Shown here in pieces: positions 33,819-42,943 of a DNA stretch of 64,000 nucleotides; position 1 is the stretch's first letter; the number at the start of each line of letters is the position of its first letter. The notes beneath the pieces are model-generated. The model made no database searches. It was not told the origin of the DNA and saw only the letters and a program-made list of their open reading frames with translations. The translations under genes and the position numbers were made by a program. This DNA comes from 40-80 sp040394775 (lineage in GTDB: Bacteria > Bacteroidota > Bacteroidia > Flavobacteriales_D > Crocinitomicaceae): the NCBI GenBank assembly GCA_040394775.1, contig JBEBRN010000004.1, positions 1-64,000 of the forward strand, in the 5' to 3' direction.

Positions 33819-34641
33819 CAAAAAGACTAAAATATCAGAGCTAATTAAGCATGACATCCGAAGTATTGATGCGATTGCTTCTATTGCTAAGCCATTCAAA
33901 AAATTAAAAAATCCACTTCTTCGAAAATTGATGGCTTCTCGTGTAAATATTGCCGAGGCGGCCAAGATTGGTGGAGCAACGGTTTCTGAGTTTGTGAAAG
34001 TATTGGCTCCTTTAGGTTTTGAATTTGACGAAGCAGATTTCACCGATACAGCAGATCAATCAATAGAACCAAATTGGTTTAAGGATTTAAAAGAAGCGGA
34101 CATTACCCGTTTCGATGTGAGAGAGATTTTGGCTCAAGGCAGCGACCCTCTAAAAGAAATCATGAAACAATTTAAGGACATCGAAATTGGTAAAACACTT
34201 TGTATTATTAACACTTTCGTTCCAACACCGCTCGTCAAGTTGTTCGAGAAAGACAATACCTTGCACCACGTTGTAACTATTAGTAAAAGTGAATATCATA
34301 CTTACTTTTTAAAACAAGGAAAAGATCTCTCGAAAAAAGAAAAGGAAGTTTCTCAAAAAAGTAGAATCTATAATGAAGATGAAGCGATGTTTTTCGAAAA
34401 CAAGAAACGGTTTGCTGAAAATTGTACACGCGAAATTGACGTTCGCCATTTAGAAATGCCTGGTCCAATGGAAGCCATACTTGGAGAATTAGCTGAATTA
34501 CCAAGTGGACATGCGCTTTATGTCAATCACAAACGAATACCGATGTATCTTCTAGAAGAGATAGAGAGCGAGAATTACAATATTCATATTTATACGGAAT
34601 CAGAAACAGAAGTAAAACTTCTAATCGAAAAAGGGAATTAA
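33808..34641 (+). CDS. DUF1858 plus DUF2249 protein
   Basis: This 277-residue protein begins with a DUF1858-like small helical domain (KISELIKHDIRSIDAI, residues 1-70). A DUF2249 domain follows (about 95-165; RFDVREILAQGSDPLKEIMK, LCIINTFVPTPLVKLFE), and a second, more divergent DUF2249 copy lies near the C terminus (about 210-275; EIDVRHLEMPGPMEAILGEL, HKRIPMYLLEEIE). No catalytic residues are clear. It overlaps the hemerythrin gene and precedes a cytochrome-oxidase-like membrane protein, an arrangement typical of NO- or redox-stress loci in Bacteroidota. The function is unknown; a metal- or sulfur-carrier role is possible. Confidence 0.82.
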   Translation: MKINKKTKISELIKHDIRSIDAIASIAKPFKKLKNPLLRKLMASRVNIAEAAKIGGATVSEFVKVLAPLGFEFDEADFTDTADQSIEPNWFKDLKEADITRFDVREILAQGSDPLKEIMKQFKDIEIGKTLCIINTFVPTPLVKLFEKDNTLHHVVTISKSEYHTYFLKQGKDLSKKEKEVSQKSRIYNEDEAMFFENKKRFAENCTREIDVRHLEMPGPMEAILGELAELPSGHALYVNHKRIPMYLLEEIESENYNIHIYTESETEVKLLIEKGN

Positions 34642-34652
34642 ATTTAGAGATA

Positions 34653-35948
34653 ATGGCGGGAGGATTAAATGTTGGAAAAGCACCGAAAAACAGAGCAGTT
34701 TTACCATTTTATGGGACGGCTTCCATCTTCTTTTTAATAATCAGTTTTTTATTACTCTACGCATCGAATTCGTTCATCTCAACAGATGAATATCAGGCGC
34801 ACTATTTTGTTCCACATGTTTTAAGCATTGTACACTTAGCGGCACTAGGCTGGGGAACAATGGTCATATTCGGGGCTGCTTATCAGTTACTCCCTGTTAT
34901 CTGTGAACAAAATTTATTTAGCTCTAATTTTGCCTTTGTATCCTATTGCTTCCTAGCAGTTGGAATCAGTATTTTGGGTTATTCTTTTTGGCACTTTCAA
35001 CTTGGATTTTTAATGATTACAGGAGGTAGTTCTATTTTAATAGCTGCAATTTTATACTTTATTAACGTTATTAAAACGGCCTCTATCGGTCTTCATTCAA
35101 GTATAGAGCGATTATTTGTTTTTAGCTCGTCTATCTGGTTGGTTTTTACCCTTACTGTTGGATTATTATTAGCGATTAACCTAGCATATCCATTTTTCAC
35201 GACGAATCATATGGAAATCCTTCGACTACATGCTCACGCAGGATTAGCAGGTTGGTTTTTGCAATTAATAACAGGAATCAGTATTAAGTTAGTTCCTATG
35301 TTTTTATTGGGAAGATCGACAAAAATCAAATTGGTTAAGTGGGCTTTTGCTTTACAAAATACTGGATTAATCCTATTTCTTACAGATGGCTATTTCTTTG
35401 GGATAACTATTCGTTCACTTATTTACGGGGTCATTGTTATTACTGGAGTTGTTCTGTGGTTGCTCTATATCAGAGATGTCTTCACCAAGCGAATGAAAAA
35501 GAAAATCGACACGCCCATGAAGCACACATTTGTTTCATTTTCAGGTCTTTTAATTTCTATTTTATTAATTCCCGTTATTTATTTTTCGAGTAATCTAAAA
35601 TGGGTTTTCATCTACGGGTTTATACTTTTCTTAGGTTGGATTAGTGCCATTATTCTTGGAATGACATTTAAAACATTACCCTTTATTGTTTGGAATAATC
35701 ATTATAAAAAGCTGAATGGAAAGGCTAAAATACCGTTACCGAAAGATTTATTCATGCCGAATTTATTAACCTATCAATTTCGAATATTCATCTTCTCGTT
35801 GCCGTTAATTGCTATAAGCATTATCTTGCAACAACAGCTATTATTCCAGATTGGACTCGTCGGGTTCTGTACGGTGGCACTACTCTACTTTATAAACGTA
35901 TGGAAAGTATTAACACACAAAACAACACTATTAGATGGCAATAGATAA
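34653..35948 (+). CDS. Cytochrome c oxidase subunit I-like membrane protein
   Basis: This is a 431-residue polytopic protein with about 12 membrane segments. Histidines in HYFVPHVLSIVHLAALGWG (about residues 50-68) and ILRLHAHAGLAGWF (about 190-203) resemble heme-ligand positions of the heme-copper oxidase/NorB superfamily. The full set of copper-site and low-spin-heme ligands is not obvious, so it may bind heme without being a proton-pumping oxidase. The context (hemerythrins, Ric, DUF2249) suggests NO reduction or NO sensing. It lies 11 bases after the DUF1858 gene and overlaps the DUF59 gene by 14 bases. An NnrS-like role is an alternative. Confidence 0.72.
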   Translation: MAGGLNVGKAPKNRAVLPFYGTASIFFLIISFLLLYASNSFISTDEYQAHYFVPHVLSIVHLAALGWGTMVIFGAAYQLLPVICEQNLFSSNFAFVSYCFLAVGISILGYSFWHFQLGFLMITGGSSILIAAILYFINVIKTASIGLHSSIERLFVFSSSIWLVFTLTVGLLLAINLAYPFFTTNHMEILRLHAHAGLAGWFLQLITGISIKLVPMFLLGRSTKIKLVKWAFALQNTGLILFLTDGYFFGITIRSLIYGVIVITGVVLWLLYIRDVFTKRMKKKIDTPMKHTFVSFSGLLISILLIPVIYFSSNLKWVFIYGFILFLGWISAIILGMTFKTLPFIVWNNHYKKLNGKAKIPLPKDLFMPNLLTYQFRIFIFSLPLIAISIILQQQLLFQIGLVGFCTVALLYFINVWKVLTHKTTLLDGNR

Positions 35949-36264
35949 AGAAGCATATTTTAAAGAAAGAATGGATGTTATCGATTCTTTATACGATGTA
36001 ATCGACCCTGAATTATTCATAAACATTGTTGATTTAGGATTATTATACGGTATTGAAATCGACAATATTGATTTGAAGATCATCATCACAATGACATTCT
36101 CTACAAAGGCTTGCCCCTTGGGAGATGCTATTAAAGAAGGTGTTTGGAATGCACTCGGTGCTTCTCATCCAGAATACAAAGTAGATATCGACATTGTTTG
36201 GGATCCTGAATTTGTCTTAGAGATGCTTTCCGAGGAAGGAAGATTGCAGTTGGGAATGGGATAA
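35935..36264 (+). CDS. DUF59/MIP18 metal-sulfur cluster assembly protein
   Basis: This 109-residue MIP18-family (SufT/PaaD-like) protein has the conserved YDVIDPELFINIVDLGLLYGIEI opening and the TFSTKACPLGDAIKEGV segment with a reactive Cys. The family helps to mature iron-sulfur proteins. Its position at the end of the operon, overlapping the membrane protein gene, fits a cluster devoted to protecting or rebuilding metal centres under nitrosative stress. The facing gene on the other strand ends two bases later. Confidence 0.9.
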   Translation: MAIDKEAYFKERMDVIDSLYDVIDPELFINIVDLGLLYGIEIDNIDLKIIITMTFSTKACPLGDAIKEGVWNALGASHPEYKVDIDIVWDPEFVLEMLSEEGRLQLGMG

Positions 36265-36266
36265 GA

Positions 36267-36857
36267 TTATAGTGACTCTTGTTTTTTCTCCTCTCTACGA
36301 GCGATTTTAGAGTATTCGTGACGCTTACTAGCTAATAGCTGAGAGAGTAACTTTACTTCTTTCTCTTCTAATTTCCTTCCAAAACGAATAAATTTTCCAG
36401 CATATTCAAACTGTAATCGTTCTCCACCTCTAATCCATGGAGATTTTTCCCAGACATATTGTAATGATTTCGTTTTAGGAACATAAATTTCAATATCCGC
36501 CATATTATCATAATAGTAAAGAATCGCTTTCCCGTAGCCTTTGACATCTTTTTTATAGGCTAATCCATGTTTGTTTAACTTCAGCATCTCTTTACCCCAT
36601 AATAGCCAAATGAATTGTCGGGTAACACGCACAAGATAGAACAACCAAAGAGCAAGAATAATACCTGTCATTAACATTTCTTCCTTCGTTAATTCAAGGG
36701 CGAAAAGTGCCCAGATAAGCGTAATTCCAATCGTCAACCACATAGCTAACCACGCACCCATCATGGCATTTACAAAATTACTTCTCTCAGGTACAATAAT
36801 AACTGTTGTCTTTTCCTTATCGTCCACAAAACTGATACGTTCTCCAATCCATTTCAT
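36267..36857 (-). CDS. Two-helix membrane protein of unknown function
   Basis: This 196-residue protein starts at MKWIGERISFVDDKEKTTV; a Met five residues upstream is also possible. It has two hydrophobic segments (about residues 30-55 and 65-85) and a cytoplasmic C-terminal domain with LKLNKHGLAYKKDVKGYGKAI and many basic residues near the end. I do not recognise a characterised family. It converges with the DUF59 gene, and a strong hairpin lies just upstream of its start, ending the neighbouring protease gene. Confidence 0.7.
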   Translation of the reverse strand: MKWIGERISFVDDKEKTTVIIVPERSNFVNAMMGAWLAMWLTIGITLIWALFALELTKEEMLMTGIILALWLFYLVRVTRQFIWLLWGKEMLKLNKHGLAYKKDVKGYGKAILYYYDNMADIEIYVPKTKSLQYVWEKSPWIRGGERLQFEYAGKFIRFGRKLEEKEVKLLSQLLASKRHEYSKIARREEKKQESL

Positions 36858-36896
36858 ACTGCGAAAATACAAATCTTTATGTTCTTTGGAACGTTA

Positions 36897-36940
36897 TATA
36901 ATACAAAAAGTCGACTTAAAAGCCGACTTTTTGTATTATA
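36897..36940 (-). terminator. Long perfect hairpin after the second M43 protease gene
   Basis: TATAATACAAAAAGTCG (36897-36913) and CGACTTTTTGTATTATA (36924-36940) are exact 17-bp arms with a 10-base loop. It lies 13 bases beyond the protease stop codon and probably acts as its terminator. Confidence 0.75.
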
Positions 36941-36953
36941 GTTGGGAATTAAA

Positions 36954-39821
36954 TTATCTCATTAATTCAATCTTAGTAACCACACTATTATCTTTTCCAA
37001 TAATCTTAATGAAATAAGATCCATTATTGAAATTAGACAAATCGAATTGTGTTGTTTCTTTCAAGTTCCAAGTAGCAATCACTCGCCCTTGAACATCGAT
37101 TAAAGTTACTACATCGTAATTATCAATAGCACCTTTTAGGTAAACAATTGCAGAAGTTGGGTTTGGATAAATTGTTAGATCGTTATTAATAACATCTTCC
37201 AAACCTACGCATTCATTCACAACTATTTGAGTAGTAGCTGATCCTGTACATCCACTTTGTGTTACTTTATACGTGATGGTATGCGTTCCTGCTCCTGCCG
37301 TCGATGGATTAAATTTATTATTGGAAACACCATTTCCTGAATATGTTCCTCCTGATGGTGTTCCTCCACTAAGTGAGAATGAAGAATAATTTTCACATGT
37401 AGAAGCAAGAGAACTGAAGTTCACTACTGGGATATCTTTAACAGTGAGTGTAGCTGAATTAGAATTAACTGGGCTTCCACATGTACTACTTATCACGCAA
37501 CGGTACTTCATGGTGCTTAAACTCAAAGGAGCATTTGTTATCGTCATATTAGCTGTTGTAACTCCTGAATATGGTGCTGCGTTTGTTAAATCAGTCCAAG
37601 TAGTACCATTAGTGCTAGATTGCCATTTATAAGTAGAAGCTCCTGCAGCTGTGACTTTAAATGTATTTGAAGTAGCTTTACAAATAGAAGCATTTGCCGG
37701 TTGTACAGAAATAGTTGCACCTGAACTAACTGTTAAATTCCCTACATTCGTATAGGTGTCACCACAAGCGTTTATTAATTTCAACCTGTACTTATAACCA
37801 TTGAATGTAGAAGGTGCATTGTTTACAGAAAGCGTTTGCGTAGTTGCCCCAGCATAATTTGCGCCATTACTTACATCTGTCCATGTCGAACCATTTGTTG
37901 ATACTTGCCATCTATAAGAAGTCGCTCCTGTTGAAGCAGCTGTAAAAGTTGTACTCGCGTTCAAACAAACTGATTTGTTAGCTGGTTGAGTAGAAACCGA
38001 GGCATACGGACAAGCATCTTTAACTAACACCGCATAATCTTCCACATCACCTACTAATATAGCTGTACCGCAATTCGCTTTCGCTTCTGTAGGCACAGTC
38101 TGTGCGTCAATAATTGCTCTCATGCGTAACATCGTATTCTTAACAGCTCCAGCTGGAATAGTAACCGTTCCCGATATTGTTTTAGCTACCGGTGCACTAC
38201 TACCAGCTGTTACATTTCCTGACAATACAATTTCGGAAGATTCATAAGTACCATTGTTATTCCAATCAATATATACTTTTGCATAAGAAGTGTATCCGAA
38301 AGAATTTATCGTAGCACTAATTGGATACGTATTACCCGTTTCAATTACCGTGTTTTTAGAGCAAGTGAAATTTTCATACGTTCCTGAAGCAAAATTACTT
38401 GTTGAAGAATTAATGGTGTTGAATGTAATATTAGAAATATCAATAGCGTAGTTATCTATATATGTAAATGATGGGGTACAAGTAGATAAACTAGATCCAG
38501 CATAATAAAAGGCATCATTAACAGTTTTTGTGTTAGTACCATTTGGTCCTGTAACAGTTAGAGTAACACTATACCATCCAGATACAGTAGGAGTAAAAGT
38601 TGGATTTTGACTCGTAGATGTTTTAGTAGAAGCACCATTTGTAATAGACCAATTAAAAGAATATCCTGAGAAGGATGTCAATCCGGTATAGGTATTTGGT
38701 ACACAAGTACTATTATCTAACAAGCTAACCGTTCCAGAACAGTAAATATCTTGCGGTAATATGAAATCAGCAACTGGTGCTGCAGGTCCTACTAGGGCTA
38801 AATTACTAGTATAGAAAAAAGACTTTCTAGTTACAGAACAAGCTGCTCTCATTCGTGTTCCTTGGTTCGCAGTAAATTGATTCATACATACATCAGAAGA
38901 GTAATCTAAGTAATTATGAACGAATTTTGAATTGGAAGATCCTCCATCACATGAGTTTGTACCAGTAGTATTACAATCTGACTGACTTCTTTTATGAGGT
39001 GGTGTATCTCCACAATAGTCTCCATTAGAAGCGCCTGGAGGTGGACAAGTACTTCCAGTACCATCCCCTTCAAATGTATGGTACAAATTTAATGCATGTC
39101 CCAATTCGTGCGTAAGGGTTTTATTATTATCCTGCATGATGTTAGAAGCCATAAAAACAGCACCATCAATTGAAGAACCATGAGCACTAGCCATATAAGC
39201 ATAACCTTGCGTACCTGCACCACCATTGTTATTATCTAGCTCTGTTACTATATAAATATTATAATATTTAGTACGATCCCATGAGATGATTCCTTTTAAT
39301 GCTGCGTCTGAAATACCTTGGCTTCCATCTAACTTAACGCCATAATTCTTATACTGTGTATTAGAATTATAATTTGTTCTCGTAATACCCGTAGTACAAT
39401 TTCCACTAGGATCACGAACAGCTAGCGCAAACTCGATTTGCGTATCGGTACCACCTTGACTATTCATGTTGCGGTAATTTTCATTTAACTGTTTCATAGC
39501 ATGAGTGATCACGGCATCAGAAACATTTGAACCTGTACCAACAGCTTCTCCTAAGTGAATCACGTGAAAAACAACAGGAATAACATACGTAGCAGATGAT
39601 TTTGGTAAGAAAGAACCATTCATTGTTTGCACATACTGTTCAAACTGATTCATTTTTAAGGCGTAATCTGGATTAGAGGCCATCATTTGCTGATGCAAAA
39701 TACCAGCATAACACTTCTCTTGAGTGTTCTGACTCGGCTGTATCGGAGTAAGATTTAATGGGTTTTGAGCACTTAAAAAAGTACTAATAATAAGTACAAT
39801 TGAAGTAAATAACTGTTTCAT
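36954..39821 (-). CDS. Secreted M43-family metalloprotease with Ig-like repeats and T9SS tail
   Basis: This 955-residue exported protease has a signal peptide (MKQLFTSIVLIISTFLSAQ), then the M43 catalytic domain with H238-E239, H242 and H248 in THELGHALNLYHTF and Met-turn VHNYLDYSSDVCM. A PKD domain (about residues 355-435) and a GEVED domain (about 460-590, VYIDWNNNGTYE...GDVEDYAVLV) follow. Three Ig-like repeats follow, two with the pattern ATSYRWQVSTNGSTWTD. The C-terminal type A sorting domain is LTIYPNPTSAIVYLKG...NGSYFIKIIGKD. It is probably cell-surface or secreted. It is the second such protease in the window. Confidence 0.93.
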   Translation of the reverse strand: MKQLFTSIVLIISTFLSAQNPLNLTPIQPSQNTQEKCYAGILHQQMMASNPDYALKMNQFEQYVQTMNGSFLPKSSATYVIPVVFHVIHLGEAVGTGSNVSDAVITHAMKQLNENYRNMNSQGGTDTQIEFALAVRDPSGNCTTGITRTNYNSNTQYKNYGVKLDGSQGISDAALKGIISWDRTKYYNIYIVTELDNNNGGAGTQGYAYMASAHGSSIDGAVFMASNIMQDNNKTLTHELGHALNLYHTFEGDGTGSTCPPPGASNGDYCGDTPPHKRSQSDCNTTGTNSCDGGSSNSKFVHNYLDYSSDVCMNQFTANQGTRMRAACSVTRKSFFYTSNLALVGPAAPVADFILPQDIYCSGTVSLLDNSTCVPNTYTGLTSFSGYSFNWSITNGASTKTSTSQNPTFTPTVSGWYSVTLTVTGPNGTNTKTVNDAFYYAGSSLSTCTPSFTYIDNYAIDISNITFNTINSSTSNFASGTYENFTCSKNTVIETGNTYPISATINSFGYTSYAKVYIDWNNNGTYESSEIVLSGNVTAGSSAPVAKTISGTVTIPAGAVKNTMLRMRAIIDAQTVPTEAKANCGTAILVGDVEDYAVLVKDACPYASVSTQPANKSVCLNASTTFTAASTGATSYRWQVSTNGSTWTDVSNGANYAGATTQTLSVNNAPSTFNGYKYRLKLINACGDTYTNVGNLTVSSGATISVQPANASICKATSNTFKVTAAGASTYKWQSSTNGTTWTDLTNAAPYSGVTTANMTITNAPLSLSTMKYRCVISSTCGSPVNSNSATLTVKDIPVVNFSSLASTCENYSSFSLSGGTPSGGTYSGNGVSNNKFNPSTAGAGTHTITYKVTQSGCTGSATTQIVVNECVGLEDVINNDLTIYPNPTSAIVYLKGAIDNYDVVTLIDVQGRVIATWNLKETTQFDLSNFNNGSYFIKIIGKDNSVVTKIELMR

Positions 39822-39885
39822 ATTTTTCGGTTTTTAGACGGTGCAATCTACAAACAAAAAAGATAAACTCCAAAAAAAAATACTA

Positions 39886-40845
39886 CTAATTGAAAAGAGA
39901 TTCTATAAAATTTTCTTTATCAAATAATTGTAAATCATTTATCCCTTCTCCAACACCGATATACTTAACAGGAACTTTTAGTTGATCAGAGATTCCAATG
40001 ATGACTCCTCCTTTAGCAGTACCGTCTAATTTTGTAATGGCTAAGGCATTGATTTCAGTTGCTTCTGAGAACTGTTTTGCTTGCTCAAACGCATTCTGAC
40101 CAGTAGAACCATCTAATACTAATAAAATCTCATGAGGTGCATCAGGAATTATCTTACTCATCACTCGTTTGATTTTCGTCAACTCATTCATTAGGTTTAC
40201 CTTATTATGCAAACGTCCTGCTGTATCGATAATACAAACATCCACATTTTTATTAACCGCTTCCTGAATTGTTGCATAAGCTACAGCAGCGGGATCCGTT
40301 CCCATATCCTTATACGTAATGTCAACATCAACGCGTTCTGCCCAAATTCTTAGTTGATCGACAGCAGCCGCTCGAAAAGTATCAGCAGCGCCCAACATTA
40401 CTTTCAGTCCGTTGTTTTTGAATTTATTAGCTAATTTACCTATCGTTGTTGTTTTCCCCACACCATTCACTCCTACCACCATGATAACATATGGTTTTGG
40501 AACACTTTCATTCAACTCAAAGTTAGCACGGATTGTATTATTTTCCGCTAACAAATCTTTAATCTCTTCTTTTAAAACACTGTGTAATTCACCAGCATTG
40601 ATATATTTATTTTGTTCAATTCGCTTCTCTAAACGGGAAATAATCTTCAAGGTAGTTTCTACTCCAACATCTGAGGAAATTAAAATCTCTTCTAATTCAT
40701 CTAAATATTCATCGTCAACTTTCGATTTTCCGACCAAAGAACGTGTAAGTTTGGAAAAGAAACCTTCTTTTGTTTTTTCCAAGCCCTTATCCAAAACTTC
40801 TTTGGATTCCTTTTTAGTTTTATTAAAAAAATCAAATAACCCCAT
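39886..40845 (-). CDS. ftsY: Signal recognition particle receptor FtsY
   Basis: FtsY docks SRP-ribosome complexes at the membrane. The 319-residue protein has a short charged N terminus without the long acidic A domain of E. coli, an N domain (about residues 20-100), and the G domain with GVNGVGKTTTIGKLA (G1), DTFRAAAVDQL, DTAGRLHNKVNLM (G3) and TKLDGTAKGG (G4). It is the last gene of a minus-strand ribosomal cluster (rpmB, rpmG, DUF4295, ftsY), the usual order in Bacteroidota. A terminator (40887-40909) lies between it and the DUF4295 gene, so it may have its own promoter. Confidence 0.97.
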   Translation of the reverse strand: MGLFDFFNKTKKESKEVLDKGLEKTKEGFFSKLTRSLVGKSKVDDEYLDELEEILISSDVGVETTLKIISRLEKRIEQNKYINAGELHSVLKEEIKDLLAENNTIRANFELNESVPKPYVIMVVGVNGVGKTTTIGKLANKFKNNGLKVMLGAADTFRAAAVDQLRIWAERVDVDITYKDMGTDPAAVAYATIQEAVNKNVDVCIIDTAGRLHNKVNLMNELTKIKRVMSKIIPDAPHEILLVLDGSTGQNAFEQAKQFSEATEINALAITKLDGTAKGGVIIGISDQLKVPVKYIGVGEGINDLQLFDKENFIESLFN

Positions 40846-40886
40846 CCTGAATACTTTTAGGTGTAAAATTAGTATATAAAACGAAA

Positions 40887-40909
40887 AAAGCTCCCATAAT
40901 GGAAGCTTT
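40887..40909 (-). terminator. Rho-independent terminator after the DUF4295 gene
   Basis: On the minus strand AAAGCTTCCA and TGGGAGCTTT pair around a 3-base loop and are followed by a run of T ending near 40884. Confidence 0.75.
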
Positions 40910-40931
40910 AAGTTTTTTTATTTTAATAGCA

Positions 40932-41084
40932 TTAGTTTTTAGCAAACCACTCTTTCACTTTATCATTGTGAACCATTTCTTGTTTGAAAGAAACGCTACC
41001 TTTTTCAGTTTTGTACATTTTAATCACTTTTGTGTGCTCTTTACCTCCTCCTCTTTGAAGAGATGCCATTGGTCTCTTTGCCAT
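40932..41084 (-). CDS. DUF4295 small protein
   Basis: This is a 50-residue basic protein starting MAKRPMASLQRGGGKEHTKV and ending KVKEWFAKN, with the DUF4295 core (KMYKTEKGSVSFKQEMVHND). It occurs in Bacteroidota next to rpmG and rpmB and is presumed to be a ribosome-associated protein, although its function is not proven. It starts 10 bases after the rpmG stop codon and is followed by a terminator. Confidence 0.9.
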   Translation of the reverse strand: MAKRPMASLQRGGGKEHTKVIKMYKTEKGSVSFKQEMVHNDKVKEWFAKN

Positions 41085-41094
41085 AACTCAACTA

Positions 41095-41283
41095 TTATTT
41101 AATTTCTTTATGAATTGTATACTTCTTTAAAATTGGATTGTATTTCTTAATCTCCAATCTTTCAGGTGTGTTTTTTCTATTTTTTGTAGAAATGTATCTA
41201 GAAGTCCCAGGCATACCTGTTGTTTTATGCTCTGTACATTCTAAAATAATCTGAATTCTATTTCCTTTACTTTTCTTAGCCAT
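41095..41283 (-). CDS. rpmG: 50S ribosomal protein L33
   Basis: The 62-residue protein MAKKSKGNRIQIILECTEHK... with STKNRKNTPERLEIKKYNP is a typical L33. It has only one Cys, so it is the zinc-free form. It lies between rpmB and DUF4295 and is probably co-transcribed with both. Confidence 0.96.
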   Translation of the reverse strand: MAKKSKGNRIQIILECTEHKTTGMPGTSRYISTKNRKNTPERLEIKKYNPILKKYTIHKEIK

Positions 41284-41325
41284 CTTACTACTTTTTAAAA
41301 ATTACCATTTCTCAATGGGAACAAA

Positions 41326-41562
41326 TTATTTAAGGAATCCTTTTAATTTTGCTTCTTTCACACAAGCTGTTATTCCGTTTTTGTTCACTGTTCTCAAAGC
41401 TGAAGTCGAAACTTTCAAAGTGATGAACTTACCTTCTTCAGGAAGAAAGAATTTTTTGGTAACTAAGTTGGGATAAAACTTGCGTTTTGTTTTTCTTTGT
41501 GAATGCGAAACATTGTTTCCCACCATTACTGACTTACCTGTTAATTGACAAACTCGTGACAT
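41326..41562 (-). CDS. rpmB: 50S ribosomal protein L28
   Basis: The 78-residue protein starts MSRVCQLTGKSVMVGNNVSH and contains SQRKTKRKFYPNL and VSTSALRTVNKNG, all standard for L28. It leads the rpmB-rpmG-DUF4295 cluster. The cinA gene ends about 95 bp upstream on the same strand. Confidence 0.97.
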   Translation of the reverse strand: MSRVCQLTGKSVMVGNNVSHSQRKTKRKFYPNLVTKKFFLPEEGKFITLKVSTSALRTVNKNGITACVKEAKLKGFLK

Positions 41563-41656
41563 TATACTATATATTAATTCTATAATTATTTAAGCGGGTG
41601 CAAAGAAAGTAATTACTTTCCTAAATCACAAACTTTTTTACACTTTTTTCTAGATA

Positions 41657-42883
41657 TTATTCTTCTTCGAGAATGTTCCTCAAGAAATTTAATGTCGCAA
41701 AGATACTTAATTGTATGTTGTGTTCTCTGTTTTTACCAAATTTTTTAATTATTACTTCGGTTTTACCTTGATAATGAATGCCGATATATGCAAAAGTAGC
41801 TCCTTTTTCATCTTCCAACAAACCTGTAATTCCTACTCCAACATCTGATTTCAAAAGCTTTACGGCATTTTCAGCCATCTCCTTTGCACATTGTTCACTT
41901 AACTCCGTATATTTTTCAAGTGTCTCTAAAGAAATACCTCCGATTGCCACTTTTATCTCATTTGTATAGGTAATTAAACCTCCTTTTACATATACTGAGG
42001 AACCAGAGGTCTTAATTAATTCATTTGTTATACCACCACCTGTACAACTTTCCATCATTGCTACGGTTAATCCTTTTGCTTTTAATAGGTCTCCTACTAC
42101 TTTACTCAATGTTTGACCTTCGTATCCGTAGAAATAAGTGGGAACAAGTGACTTTAACTCCTCTATGTAATTTTTGATTTTAGCAATATTTTGAGCATCT
42201 CTATTTTTTGAAGTCAGTCGTAATTTTACTTGTCCTATGGATGGTAAATATGCTAATTCAAACCCTTCTCCCCTTAACCGATCTTCCCAGTCGGAAATAA
42301 TATCTGCTAAAAAAGATTCACCAATACCCGTAGTTAAAATAGATTGAGAATAATACTCTTCCTTCTTAAAGTAATCAGAGATATAAGGGAAACCAACATC
42401 GTTCATAATTCCTTTCATCTCATAAGGAACTCCTGGTAATGAAATAAGTAAATTGTCATTTTTCTTAAAAAGCATTCCTGGAGCCGTTCCGTGATCATTG
42501 CGTAAGACTGTTGCTACTTCAGGAACTTCCGACTGAAGTAAATTGACTTCGAGAATTGGTACATCTTTATTCTTAAAGATCGCCGCTACTCGACTTCGTG
42601 TTTCTTGGTCAACTTTAAAACCACATTTAAAATAGTTTGCTAATGCTTTTTTCGTAACATCATCTTTAGTTGGTCCCAATCCACCTGTAACGATCGTGAC
42701 TTCATAGTTATTAAACGACGCGTCAATCATCGTATTGATTTCGTCTAAGTCATCTGGAATAACAATCATCTTAGCGACGTAATATCCCAAGGAAGAAAAT
42801 TGATCTGCTAACCATGCTGCATTTGTGTTAATTACTTGTCCGTTTAATAATTCGTCCCCAATAGCGACAATCTGAATTTTCAT
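41657..42883 (-). CDS. cinA: CinA family protein (ADP-ribose pyrophosphatase/NMN deamidase type)
   Basis: This 408-residue protein starts at MKIQIVAIGDELLNGQVINT; a Met 20 codons upstream is ignored because the family begins here. The N-terminal molybdenum-cofactor-binding-like domain (about 1-170) contains TNAAWLADQFSSLGY and TGGLGPTKDDVTKKAL. The C-terminal CinA domain (about 250-405) contains ESCTGGGITNELIKTSGSS and GVGITGLL. Family members hydrolyse ADP-ribose and/or deamidate NMN in pyridine nucleotide salvage. It is divergent from the DUF4197 gene, with a 60-bp shared promoter region. Confidence 0.93.
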   Translation of the reverse strand: MKIQIVAIGDELLNGQVINTNAAWLADQFSSLGYYVAKMIVIPDDLDEINTMIDASFNNYEVTIVTGGLGPTKDDVTKKALANYFKCGFKVDQETRSRVAAIFKNKDVPILEVNLLQSEVPEVATVLRNDHGTAPGMLFKKNDNLLISLPGVPYEMKGIMNDVGFPYISDYFKKEEYYSQSILTTGIGESFLADIISDWEDRLRGEGFELAYLPSIGQVKLRLTSKNRDAQNIAKIKNYIEELKSLVPTYFYGYEGQTLSKVVGDLLKAKGLTVAMMESCTGGGITNELIKTSGSSVYVKGGLITYTNEIKVAIGGISLETLEKYTELSEQCAKEMAENAVKLLKSDVGVGITGLLEDEKGATFAYIGIHYQGKTEVIIKKFGKNREHNIQLSIFATLNFLRNILEEE

Positions 42884-42943
42884 GGCTTTATTTTTGATTG
42901 GATAAAAATATTTACTTTTGTTTACATAATTAATATATTTCAC

